Assembly (NCBI RefSeq): GCF_037892425.1
Contig: NZ_JBBKTT010000001.1
Location: 1,178,001 to 1,242,000, forward strand
Length of the DNA stretch: 64,000 bases
From: Lacibacter sp. H375
GTDB taxonomy: Bacteria > Bacteroidota > Bacteroidia > Chitinophagales > Chitinophagaceae
Direction: 5' to 3'
Shown: positions 35,069-43,873 of the stretch, piece after piece
Numbering within the stretch: the first letter of the stretch is position 1
Layout of the letters: each line of letters begins with the position of its first letter
The notes under the pieces: model-generated
Databases searched by the model: none
The model's input: the letters and a program-made list of their open reading frames with translations, nothing else
What the model was told of the DNA's origin: nothing
Position numbers and translations under genes: made by a program

Positions 35069-37891
35069 TTATTTGATGTTGAATGAAACCCGTGCAAATA
35101 CAAACCTTCCGTTGAAACCCATTTGCTGCACACGACGGCTGTACATAAATCTTCCTAACGACATGTTACTTGAATGTTTGTGCAAATCCTGGTATTCATC
35201 AAACAGATTGTTCGCACCGGCAGTTACTGTAAAGAATTTCCCTATTTCATAACTCAAAGAAAGATCGGTTACTGTTTTTGGCGAAAATTCCTGGTCGAGC
35301 GTTTCACGTTGGTTATTATTGAATGCATTCATGGGGAATGCACCCGGATTGGCTGGGTTTATTGTAGGGTCTAGATAAGTAACTTTTCCAAAATAGGCCG
35401 TACGTAACATCACTCCTAATTTCTTGAACTTATAATTCAACATAAAACTTGCTTTTGATTGTGGATTGGCCACTTCTATACGGCTTTGGTCTTCCCGATT
35501 AAAATAATTACCCAACTGACCGCTGTTGATCAATATTTGACTTGCCTTTATGATCGGCTTTCCGTCTGCGCCTTTGCGAACTTCGTTCTTAATAAATGTT
35601 GCAGCTGCCGTAAACCGGAATTTGTGTTCTCTTGCGATGTTGAACGAATAATTTACCACTGCTTCTATTCCTTTATTGCGTGTATCAATTGCATTGGTAA
35701 AGAAGTTGGCCGTTGTTGCACCCGCTGCTGATAGTAATGCTTGCAATGCAGGATCACTACCACCATTAAAATTGTTGGTCAGTACGATCCTGTTATTAAT
35801 ATTAATGATGTAACCATCAATTGTAATTTCAAGACCGGTAAATGGTTTCGCTGTAATACCTGCGCTATAGTTTTGACTGGTTTCTTCTTTCAATTCGGGT
35901 ATACCAAGAATTTTTGCAGGAGCACTTCCATTAGGGAAAGTTCCACTTTCAGTTGCCACTAATCCACCTGGAGTTGATACAAACAACGTATTTGTCTTTG
36001 CATAAAAACGTTGTTGCATGCTTGGTGCCCTGAAACCTGAACTTGCTGCTGCACGAATTGTAAACTTGTCAGCGATCTTATAGCGTGAAGCAAGTTTGTA
36101 ATTCAACGTGCTGCCAAAGTCGCTGTAGTTTTCAAAACGTAAAGCACCTTCAACCATCCACTCCTTTGTGAAATCCTGTTCCATATCAACATACAATGCT
36201 ATGTTGTTTCTGCTGAATGTTCCGGCAAACGGCGGTGTAAAGCCTGCAAACACCTGCGCACCTGCCGCCGCACCAGAAGGAATATCATAATTTCTATATG
36301 ATGATTCTTCACCTGCTTTCTGCCCGTATTGATCAACTCTCAGCTCTGAACCAAAAGCCAGGTTCATTCCATCAAGTACATTAAAATTCCGGCTGAAATC
36401 AATATTGGAGGTGATTTGCTGAAATTTTAATTCACCTGCATCAAATTTTGTTTGTGCATTCGTTGGTGTTTGTACAGCAAACTGTGAATAGTTTACTGAA
36501 TTATCAACTGTAAACCCGAATGTATTTACACCAAATGTTTCGCTGAAGCTGGCATTCCATTCGCCCACTTTTCCTTCAAATGCTGCTGATATAGAATAGT
36601 CCTGGATGTTTGTTTTAATGAGCGGAAGAAAGCCTTCGGGATAAAGTTCTAATCCTTCACCTCTGTATGTTGAACTTGCGCCGCTGAATATTGAATTCGG
36701 ATAACGATAAAAGCCCGCCGCCTCACCATTTTTTTTATTATAGCCACCAAACACATTCAAATTCCAACCACCACCTAAAGGAAACTGGCTGTTAACCATC
36801 AAAGATCCGCCAGCAATTTTTGAGTTTCCTATACGCATGTCAAACGTATTACGGTTGGTACCTCTCGCAGTCATGATGCTGTCGTCTTTATTTTGTCCTC
36901 CAACTGATGGATAAATCTGTCCGGTGTACGTGCCGGTACGATTACTGAAGTCACGCAGGTTGTATTCACCACTGAAATTCATGTAACCTTGATTTTTAAA
37001 TCCAATACCATAATTCAATCCGGCCTGGAATGTACCTCCATCATTCACCTTTTGATCGGGAGCCTCCCCTCTGTTTGTGGTTTTAAATAATGCATAATCT
37101 TTCGGATAAGCAGTTATGTTTTGTCCATATGAAACACTGCCATTCAGGATACCAGTACTTTTTTTCAATACAATATTTATTACACCTGCTATGGCATCGC
37201 TTCCATATTGTGCAGCAGCGCCATCACGTAATACTTCTACACGTTCAATGGCGGTTATTGGAATAGCTCCGAGATCAGTACCAACCTGTCCACGGTTTAC
37301 TGTACCATTTACGTTTACCAATGCACTTTGATGACGTCGTTTTCCATTGATCAAAACAAGGATTTGATCTGTACCCAGCCCTCTTAATTGAGCAGGGTCC
37401 ACATGATCAGTTCCATCGGCAATCGTTTGTCTGCTACTTTGGAAGGACGGGGCTACATAAGTAAGAATTTGGTTCAGATCGGTCTGTCCCACCTGGTTGG
37501 CAATTTGTGTAATGGGGATGATGTCAACTGCAACAGGTGTTTCTGTTCTTGTTCTGCTGAGATTGCGGCTACCAACCACAACAATGTCTGTTAACTGATC
37601 TGTTGCCACCAACATAATTTCGAGACCGGTTGTTGCGTTGCCAATTGCAATGTCTTTGCTTTCATAACCAACATAACTTACTGTAATTGTTTTTGCCGAT
37701 GAAGGAACAGACAACGAAAACGCTCCCGAAGAATTGGTGGTTGAACCAGCAGTTCCCCCTTTCACAAGAATGGATGCCCCTTGCAATGGTTGTTTGGATT
37801 TGTCGTCCTTTACTGTACCGGTAACAACTTTTTGTGCCACTGAAAAGATGGGCAGAAATAATAACACGATGTAGAAGATTCTCTTGCTCAT
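35069..37891 (-). CDS. TonB-dependent outer-membrane receptor
   Basis: 940 residues. The signal peptide ends FSVAQ. Residues 20-105 are a carboxypeptidase-regulatory-like beta domain (VVTGTVKDDKSKQPLQGASI, SYVGYESKDI). The plug follows (IVVVGSRNLSRTRTETPVAVDIIP, RVEVLRDGAAAQYGSDAIAGVINIVL in part), then a 22-strand barrel up to ARVSFNIK. A TonB-box-like segment is DIVVVGSRN. It is not followed by a SusD partner, so it is an iron/cofactor-type or other receptor rather than a polysaccharide SusC. The substrate is not visible. A strong hairpin terminator lies directly behind. Confidence 0.93.
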   Translation of the reverse strand: MSKRIFYIVLLFLPIFSVAQKVVTGTVKDDKSKQPLQGASILVKGGTAGSTTNSSGAFSLSVPSSAKTITVSYVGYESKDIAIGNATTGLEIMLVATDQLTDIVVVGSRNLSRTRTETPVAVDIIPITQIANQVGQTDLNQILTYVAPSFQSSRQTIADGTDHVDPAQLRGLGTDQILVLINGKRRHQSALVNVNGTVNRGQVGTDLGAIPITAIERVEVLRDGAAAQYGSDAIAGVINIVLKKSTGILNGSVSYGQNITAYPKDYALFKTTNRGEAPDQKVNDGGTFQAGLNYGIGFKNQGYMNFSGEYNLRDFSNRTGTYTGQIYPSVGGQNKDDSIMTARGTNRNTFDMRIGNSKIAGGSLMVNSQFPLGGGWNLNVFGGYNKKNGEAAGFYRYPNSIFSGASSTYRGEGLELYPEGFLPLIKTNIQDYSISAAFEGKVGEWNASFSETFGVNTFGFTVDNSVNYSQFAVQTPTNAQTKFDAGELKFQQITSNIDFSRNFNVLDGMNLAFGSELRVDQYGQKAGEESSYRNYDIPSGAAAGAQVFAGFTPPFAGTFSRNNIALYVDMEQDFTKEWMVEGALRFENYSDFGSTLNYKLASRYKIADKFTIRAAASSGFRAPSMQQRFYAKTNTLFVSTPGGLVATESGTFPNGSAPAKILGIPELKEETSQNYSAGITAKPFTGLEITIDGYIININNRIVLTNNFNGGSDPALQALLSAAGATTANFFTNAIDTRNKGIEAVVNYSFNIAREHKFRFTAAATFIKNEVRKGADGKPIIKASQILINSGQLGNYFNREDQSRIEVANPQSKASFMLNYKFKKLGVMLRTAYFGKVTYLDPTINPANPGAFPMNAFNNNQRETLDQEFSPKTVTDLSLSYEIGKFFTVTAGANNLFDEYQDLHKHSSNMSLGRFMYSRRVQQMGFNGRFVFARVSFNIK

Positions 37892-38102
37892 ATGCTTTTG
37901 CTTTAGTTTACGTTTAATAAAAAACAGTACGGAAAAACAATGTGAACAGAAGAAGAAGTCAGGAAAGGAATTTCACATAAGTAAGAACGCTGATTTGTTT
38001 GGTATATGAAATTTAAGCATTAATAGCCGAAAAAAGATGGGTGCCAGTTATTTATTTTTCAACGGCACAGAATAGGTATCGGTTAGCAGTAAGCGTAAAA
38101 AA
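37892..38102 (-). other. Intergenic region before the TonB receptor
   Basis: About 210 bases between the receptor start and the terminator of the protease operon. I found no exact TAnnTTTG box on the minus strand and no binding-site-like inverted repeat. Confidence 0.4.
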
Positions 38103-38134
38103 CAAAAGCATCTCCTAAAAGTAAGATGCTTTTG
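38103..38134 (-). terminator. Intrinsic terminator of the M16/retropepsin operon
   Basis: 11-bp stem CAAAAGCATCT (38103-38113) with its complement at 38124-38134, loop of 10, followed on the minus strand by TTTTTT. It lies about 20 bases behind the stop of the last M16 gene. Confidence 0.85.
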
Positions 38135-38154
38135 CTACTATTAATAAAAGTCAA

Positions 38155-39453
38155 TTATACAACTACAAGCTCATAAAACTTTTCAGGATGAAGGTATTTA
38201 TTTGCCAGCTCCTGAAGTTCTTTTGCAGAAATTGTTTTGATGATGTTTACTGATTTATAAAAATAATTCTCATCGAGTCCGTTGAGGATTAAATTTTTCC
38301 AGCGGCCAATGATATGAAACGGACCATCAAGATCGCCAAGAATGGTGCCGATGAGGTAATTCTTTACAAGCTGCAGTTCTTCCTCATCTACCAGTTCTTC
38401 ACGCAAATCTTTCATTTCATTATATATCTCAGTGATCGTTGCTTCGCTCACATCTCTTCCTGCTTCCGTACTGATCATCCATGCAGTAGTAGAAATATGA
38501 TTTAGGATATAACTGTGAATGCCATACGTGTATCCTTTGTCTTCACGAATATTACTCATCAATCGTGACCCAAAGAAACCACCAAACAATGTGTTTAACA
38601 CCTGGATTGGTTGAAAATCGGGATGATGACGGTTGGGGAATGGCTGTGCCAAACGGATGGCACCCTGCACACCATTTGGATCATTGGCTATTCTGTATTT
38701 TTTTTCAACTGCAGGTGTTAACGGATGAATTATCGTTGGAATCTCTTTTTGATTCAACGGCAGCTGACCAATTGTTTTGTTGAGCTCCTGTTCAAAATTT
38801 GCAGGCAATAAACCGGCCGCAAAAATGATACACTTGCCTTCGGTATAATATTTTCTATAATAATCCTGAAGCTGTTCCTGATGTAATGCATCGTAATCTT
38901 CTTTGTTACTGTACACTCCATACGGATGATCTTTACCAAACACATATTCATCGATCAATCGACCAGCAACAAAATCGCACTTTTTCAAATTCACCGTCAA
39001 GCGTTGCTGCATATTCTGTTTATAAATATCCAGTTCATGCTGCGGATAAATAGCATCAGTGATCATTTCAGCTATCACAGGCAAATGTGTTGCAAAATGT
39101 CTGTCAATACAATGCAACACAATATTGGCTGTTTCATTATAACAACCACGACTCAGGTGCGAACCGTAATAATCAAAATGCTCGTTGAGCTGAAATGCTG
39201 TTTTGTTCTTTGTTCCGTTCTTGATCAGGTAATTGGTAGCAGCCGCTACATTATTCTGCTGCTCAAACCAGTTACCTGCGCTGAAAACGAGTTCAAGGCT
39301 CAATACTTCCTGTGTACCTGCGTTAACAGCATATACTTCCACGCCGTTATCCAGCACATATTTATCGTAAGCCTTTAACTTAAGATCAAATTCGGTGGCG
39401 TCTTTTATAATTGGTGCTACGCTTCTGTTTAACAGTTCGGTTACTACACTCAT
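38155..39453 (-). CDS. M16 peptidase homologue lacking the zinc motif (inactive subunit)
   Basis: 432 residues, insulinase (M16) fold. At the place where active members have HxxEH the sequence reads NNVAAATNYLIKNGT, so zinc and catalysis are lost. It keeps the partner-subunit motif SRLMSNIREDKGYTYG with the arginine-tyrosine pair that, in two-chain M16 enzymes, holds the substrate. The active subunit is encoded 66 bases upstream. The two proteins are therefore expected to form a heterodimer. Confidence 0.88.
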   Translation of the reverse strand: MSVVTELLNRSVAPIIKDATEFDLKLKAYDKYVLDNGVEVYAVNAGTQEVLSLELVFSAGNWFEQQNNVAAATNYLIKNGTKNKTAFQLNEHFDYYGSHLSRGCYNETANIVLHCIDRHFATHLPVIAEMITDAIYPQHELDIYKQNMQQRLTVNLKKCDFVAGRLIDEYVFGKDHPYGVYSNKEDYDALHQEQLQDYYRKYYTEGKCIIFAAGLLPANFEQELNKTIGQLPLNQKEIPTIIHPLTPAVEKKYRIANDPNGVQGAIRLAQPFPNRHHPDFQPIQVLNTLFGGFFGSRLMSNIREDKGYTYGIHSYILNHISTTAWMISTEAGRDVSEATITEIYNEMKDLREELVDEEELQLVKNYLIGTILGDLDGPFHIIGRWKNLILNGLDENYFYKSVNIIKTISAKELQELANKYLHPEKFYELVVV

Positions 39454-39519
39454 TCGGATAATTCTCGTTTAAATTTTTTATTTTAAGAAGCACACAAAGT
39501 GTTCGCATTTGTGCTTCGC

Positions 39520-40758
39520 TTAATTCTTACTCAAATAATACAAGGTATTACTGTTGTTCTCATCAAATATCTTCTTACTTTCTTCCAGCAATTCCTGTGC
39601 AGTGATACTTTGATAGCGTTGCAATTCATCGTTCATCAGTTCTGCATCACCAAGCAGTTCATAATAAGCCAGGCTGTTTGCACGGCTCATCACACTCATA
39701 TCTTCAAACAAAATAGTACTCTCTGTTTTGTTGATCACTTTTTGTAACTCTTTTTCATCTACTAACTCATTCTTCATCTTCTCTATTTCTTCATTCACTG
39801 CACGTTCGGCTTCTTCAATGTTTACACCTTTCACCAATTTGCCTTCAATGGTGAGCAATCCATTATCAATACTGCCAAAGTGATAACATTCAATACTGCT
39901 GAAATATTTCTTCCCTTTCACCAACGATTCATATAGCCTGCTGCTGGCACCGCCACCTAAAATATCAGTAATAAGATCAGTAACATAATAACCTCGTTCC
40001 AGCCTTGATGGCATGTGCCATGTTTTTACAAACGCATCAAGCGGTACATCGGCCTTTACTTCCATACGTCGTGCTTCTTTTTGTGCAGGTTCTTTTGGTA
40101 ACTGCCGAACATATTTTTCTCCCGCAGGAATTGAACCAAACCATTTTTCTGAAAGCTGCAATACTTTTTCTGTTTCCACATTACCAGCCACTACCAATAT
40201 TGCATTTGATGGAGTATAATGCTTAAAGAAAAAATTCTTTACATCCTGCAATTGTGCATCTTCAATATGCTTCAGCTCTTTTCCAATCGTCATCCATTTA
40301 TACGGGTGTTGTTTATAAGCCATCTCCCGCATCTTGTGCCACACATCGCCATAAGGTTTGTTGAGATAATGTTCTTTAAATTCTTCGCTCACCACTTTAC
40401 GTTGTACATCCAAACTTTTTTCACTGAAAGCGAGACTCAACATACGATCACTCTCCAGCCAAAAAGCTGTTTCAAGATTTTCGGCAGGTAACTGGCAATA
40501 GTAATTCGTTAGATCGTTTGTTGTGTAAGCATTGTTTTCACCACCTGCCAATTGCAATGGTTCATCATAATCAGGAATATTGATGGAACCACCAAACATC
40601 AGGTGTTCAAACAAGTGAGCAAAGCCCGTACGGTTTTCATCTTCATCACGTGCACCTACATCATACAACACATTTACAACAGCCATTGGTGTGGCAAGGT
40701 CTTTATGTATCAGCAGCCTTAAACCGTTGGAAAGTATATAGCGTTCAAATTTGATCAT
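39520..40758 (-). CDS. M16 zinc peptidase, active subunit
   Basis: 412 residues. H48-x-x-E51-H52 (GFAHLFEHLMFGG) is the inverted zinc motif of M16; the distal glutamate is in the EEFKEHYLNKPYG region. There is no signal peptide, so the enzyme should be cytoplasmic or leave by another way. The likely partner is the zinc-less homologue encoded next. In the family the pair encloses and degrades short unfolded peptides. Confidence 0.9.
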   Translation of the reverse strand: MIKFERYILSNGLRLLIHKDLATPMAVVNVLYDVGARDEDENRTGFAHLFEHLMFGGSINIPDYDEPLQLAGGENNAYTTNDLTNYYCQLPAENLETAFWLESDRMLSLAFSEKSLDVQRKVVSEEFKEHYLNKPYGDVWHKMREMAYKQHPYKWMTIGKELKHIEDAQLQDVKNFFFKHYTPSNAILVVAGNVETEKVLQLSEKWFGSIPAGEKYVRQLPKEPAQKEARRMEVKADVPLDAFVKTWHMPSRLERGYYVTDLITDILGGGASSRLYESLVKGKKYFSSIECYHFGSIDNGLLTIEGKLVKGVNIEEAERAVNEEIEKMKNELVDEKELQKVINKTESTILFEDMSVMSRANSLAYYELLGDAELMNDELQRYQSITAQELLEESKKIFDENNSNTLYYLSKN

Positions 40759-40820
40759 AATTCAATTGTAATAAATAAATGAGTTGGTAAAATTCGGTAA
40801 AAAACAAATGGCGAGGCGGC

Positions 40821-42005
40821 TTACTTTAAAATACTTCCAATTTTTAACTCAAACATTTGTGGCAGTGCATTCCTGAAGATGAGGATGCGCACTTTTTGTC
40901 CGGGGTTTTGCAGCAATGCTTTGTATTGACTGATGTTGTTGCTGAAATTGTTTTCGATACCAAAAATAATATCACCAGGCATAAGTCCTGCACCTTCAGC
41001 CGGCGAGCCCTGCTGAATTTCGGTGATCACTATTTTTCCATCAATGAAATAATAATTCATCCCTGTATATGAATAATCAAACGGATCACGCATATGCGTA
41101 TTGGGAGTAAGATGGATCAAGCGGGCAGGATAGTTGAGCACAATATTGAACCTGCGCAACAGATCACTTCCCAACAATCCTTTTACCGATGGATAACCCA
41201 GGACATTGATCGAATCGGAATACACATGCAAAGGAATTTTTTTAAACTTGTAGGGCCCAATGCTCATTCGCTTCACTGTTGTAAGCCGCATACCTATTTT
41301 ACCTAGCAAACCTTCTACCTGTGTATTTACCGATTTTCTTGAACTGCTGATCAACACACTGTCTTTTAAAAACTGTTCAGCCAGCAGCAACGATAAACCA
41401 GCTCCCGTATCAAAATAAAAATTCAATAGATAGCTTCGTTCATCCTGCACCCAATGTTGTGTAATAGGGATGGAGGCAAAAGCTGGTTTTAAAAACGTGC
41501 CCCGCTTGGGATATTTATATGTACCGGGCATGTATACACTCATCATGTGCTTATCGTAATCAAGTGCAACAATATACCTGCGGAGAAACGAAAACCCGAT
41601 AATACCATCCACCCGTAAACCATACACTTCAGTAAGTATCTGGTAATCGTTGATGTGAAAATCAAGACCGGTTACATCAAGCCCCGGAAAATGCAGTGTA
41701 CCGTTTTTGTAATAGTTGATGTTTTTCGATCCACCAATTCCCCTTACCGTTCGTTCACTTGCTTCCAACGGAAGTTTGTAATAAAGAGCGGTTGTTGTAT
41801 CGAGTGAAATACCTCCGCTGCCGGTATCTAAAATAAAATTGAGTGTATCGGGGAGATCGTTGAGTGTGGCATGAAGGATAATGATACCGCCGGTAAGCTG
41901 CTCAAACTGGAAACTTGTGAGCAGTCGGGCTGGTGGGAAATCATCGTTTTGGGCCGATAACTTCAAGCAAAGCAGCAGCAGGCATATCGTTTTGGTCAAC
42001 TTCAC
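40821..42005 (-). CDS. Exported retropepsin-like aspartyl protease with PDZ domain
   Basis: 394 residues, first gene of the protease operon. The start is a GTG (GTG AAG TTG ACC); no ATG precedes the signal peptide (ICLLLLCLKLSAQ). Two aspartyl-protease lobes are visible, with D60-T-G (FILDTGSGGISLDT) and D199-T-G (FYFDTGAGLSLLLAE), so both catalytic aspartates are in one chain. A PDZ domain ends the protein (ITEIQQGSPAEGAGLMPGDII). The combination is found in Bacteroidota as an uncharacterised periplasmic protease type. The gene runs in the same direction as the two M16 genes, 62 bases ahead. Confidence 0.87.
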   Translation of the reverse strand: MKLTKTICLLLLCLKLSAQNDDFPPARLLTSFQFEQLTGGIIILHATLNDLPDTLNFILDTGSGGISLDTTTALYYKLPLEASERTVRGIGGSKNINYYKNGTLHFPGLDVTGLDFHINDYQILTEVYGLRVDGIIGFSFLRRYIVALDYDKHMMSVYMPGTYKYPKRGTFLKPAFASIPITQHWVQDERSYLLNFYFDTGAGLSLLLAEQFLKDSVLISSSRKSVNTQVEGLLGKIGMRLTTVKRMSIGPYKFKKIPLHVYSDSINVLGYPSVKGLLGSDLLRRFNIVLNYPARLIHLTPNTHMRDPFDYSYTGMNYYFIDGKIVITEIQQGSPAEGAGLMPGDIIFGIENNFSNNISQYKALLQNPGQKVRILIFRNALPQMFELKIGSILK

Positions 42006-42058
42006 GTTTCAATATTAAAGGAAACTACTGGTACAGACAATCAAATTAGGATGAACGC

Positions 42059-42092
42059 TTCGTGGTTCGTAAAATATCCGGCCGTACCTTTG
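42059..42092 (+). promoter_or_regulatory. Candidate Bacteroidota-type promoter of mqnC
   Basis: TACCTTTG at 42085-42092 matches the -7 consensus TAnnTTTG exactly; a weak -33 partner TTCG ends 22 bases upstream. The predicted transcript start near 42100 would leave a leader of about 90 bases before mqnC. Confidence 0.45.
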
Positions 42093-42188
42093 TGGCCACA
42101 GATGAACGCAGTTAAACACATGATGAACAGTTTTGTTCGCAAGTAACTGCAGCTCTCCACCGTGAATCATTTTTCAACTTGATGTACT

Positions 42189-43313
42189 ATGAATCTGAAC
42201 GATCTCTATCAGAAAGCCTCCAACTTTGAATTTTTAACCGTTGAAGAAGGAATGTTTCTTTTCCAACATGCACCGCTCACCGAACTGATGTTTGTGGCTG
42301 ATGAATTACGCAAACAACAGGTGCCGCATGGTAAAGTAACCTGGCAGATCGATCGTAATGTTAATACGACCAATGTCTGTATTGCCAATTGTAAGTTCTG
42401 TAACTTCTTTCGCATACCAGGTCATGCAGAGGCATACATCACCGATATTGAAACCTATAAAAAGAAAATTGAAGAAACCATAAAGTGGGGCGGCGATCAA
42501 TTGCTGTTGCAAGGTGGGCATCATCCTGAACTCGGATTGGATTTCTATGTGAACCTCTTCAAGCAACTCAAAGCATTATATCCAAACATTAAACTGCATA
42601 CACTCGGACCACCCGAAGTGGCACATATCACCAAGTTAGAGAAAAGTACACATCATGAAGTGTTGAAAGCTTTGAAAGAAGCGGGTATGGATTCGTTACC
42701 CGGCGCAGGTGCAGAAATTTTGATCGATCGTGTACGTCGTTTGATCAGCAAAGGAAAATGTGGTGCCCAGGAATGGCTCGATATTATGCACGAAGCACAT
42801 AAGCTCAACATCACAACAAGTGGAACGATGATGTTTGGTCATGTGGAAACATTACAGGAACGTTTTGAACATTTGGTGAAGATCCGTGAAGTGCAAAGCC
42901 GTAAACCCGAAGAAGCAAAAGGTTTCCTTGCATTTATTCCATGGACGTTCCAGGATGTAGACACATTACTTGCAAAAATTCGTGGTGTACATAATTTAAC
43001 TACGGCTGAGGAATATGTACGTATGATCGCAATGAGCCGTATCATGTTACCGAACGTAAAGAATATACAGGCGAGTTGGTTAACGGTCGGTAAACAAACT
43101 GCACAACTTTGTTTGCAGGCTGGTGCCAATGACTTCGGAAGTATCATGCTCGAAGAAAATGTAGTGAGCGCAGCAGGAGCACCGCATCGCTTTACGTATA
43201 AATCAATTCAGGAAGCTATTCGTGAAGCAGGTTTTGAACCACAACTCCGCACACAACAATATGAGTGGAGAGAATTACCGAATGTGATTGAAGAACAGGT
43301 GGTGGATTATTGA
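42189..43313 (+). CDS. mqnC: Cyclic dehypoxanthinyl futalosine synthase (radical SAM)
   Basis: 374 residues. The radical-SAM cluster motif C64-x3-C68-x2-C71 (VCIANCKFCNFF) is intact. Diagnostic runs are LLQGGHHPELGLDFY, AGMDSLPGAGAEILIDRVR, TSGTMMFGHVET, AFIPWTFQ and GSIMLEENVVSAAG. These fit MqnC, the third step of the futalosine route to menaquinone, rather than MqnE or CofH. No other mqn gene is in the window, as is common where the pathway genes are scattered. Confidence 0.9.
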   Translation: MNLNDLYQKASNFEFLTVEEGMFLFQHAPLTELMFVADELRKQQVPHGKVTWQIDRNVNTTNVCIANCKFCNFFRIPGHAEAYITDIETYKKKIEETIKWGGDQLLLQGGHHPELGLDFYVNLFKQLKALYPNIKLHTLGPPEVAHITKLEKSTHHEVLKALKEAGMDSLPGAGAEILIDRVRRLISKGKCGAQEWLDIMHEAHKLNITTSGTMMFGHVETLQERFEHLVKIREVQSRKPEEAKGFLAFIPWTFQDVDTLLAKIRGVHNLTTAEEYVRMIAMSRIMLPNVKNIQASWLTVGKQTAQLCLQAGANDFGSIMLEENVVSAAGAPHRFTYKSIQEAIREAGFEPQLRTQQYEWRELPNVIEEQVVDY

Positions 43314-43357
43314 GTTAATAGAAACGCTGATGACGCAGATTATTGCGGATTGGAAAG

Positions 43358-43394
43358 ATAATGACAGCCGATGCTATGCATCGGCTGTCATTAT
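43358..43394. terminator. Bidirectional hairpin between mqnC and the SnoaL-like gene
   Basis: A perfect 17-bp stem (left arm 43358-43374, right arm 43378-43394) with a 3-base loop, centred on GACAGCCGATGC. It lies between two convergent genes and the U-tracts are short on both sides (ATTATT / ATTATC), so termination may be helped by other factors. Confidence 0.8.
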
Positions 43395-43429
43395 TAAAAG
43401 TGGTTCATTTTTTAATCCTGCTCAACACC

Positions 43430-43822
43430 TTATTTTATCTTCAACGTATTGTGAAATGATCTGATCTTCCAGTTATCTCCATTGCGAACAAGTACCATTG
43501 AAACAGTTGAACCGTTTTTTCCAGCTAATGGACCAAGAGGTGCATCAAGTTCTGCATTTGCATGAGCAATGATTGTATTTTGATCGATCAATGTTGATTG
43601 TACCTGTTCGTACACAACTGTACTGCCTTTATAAATGCTCATGAAAAGACCTTGATGTGCTTGCCCTAGTTGTTCTGGTGTTGCGCTGGCATGCAATGTT
43701 CCTCTGATATCAACATACTCCGATGCATCTGCAAAAGGAATTGAAAATTCTGCTCCGCTTGCGTTGTTCCATCCGCTTTCAAGTGTGTTGAGAATGTTAT
43801 CGACAATTTGTTTTGTTTCCAT
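43430..43822 (-). CDS. SnoaL/SgcJ-like NTF2-fold protein
   Basis: 130 residues with no signal peptide. The course is an N-terminal helix (IVDNILNTLESGWNNASG), FADASEYVDIRGTLH, a middle helix (LGQAHQGLFMSIYKGS) and strands ending VSMVLVRNGDNWKIRSFHNTLKIK. This is the SgcJ/EcaC branch of the NTF2-like superfamily, small pocketed proteins whose activity is mostly unknown. It lies alone between a convergent mqnC and the TPR gene. Confidence 0.78.
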   Translation of the reverse strand: METKQIVDNILNTLESGWNNASGAEFSIPFADASEYVDIRGTLHASATPEQLGQAHQGLFMSIYKGSTVVYEQVQSTLIDQNTIIAHANAELDAPLGPLAGKNGSTVSMVLVRNGDNWKIRSFHNTLKIK

Positions 43823-43873
43823 TTTACTTATTGTTTTTCGTTTGTGAATAGTTTGCTTTCCTGATTATAGTTG

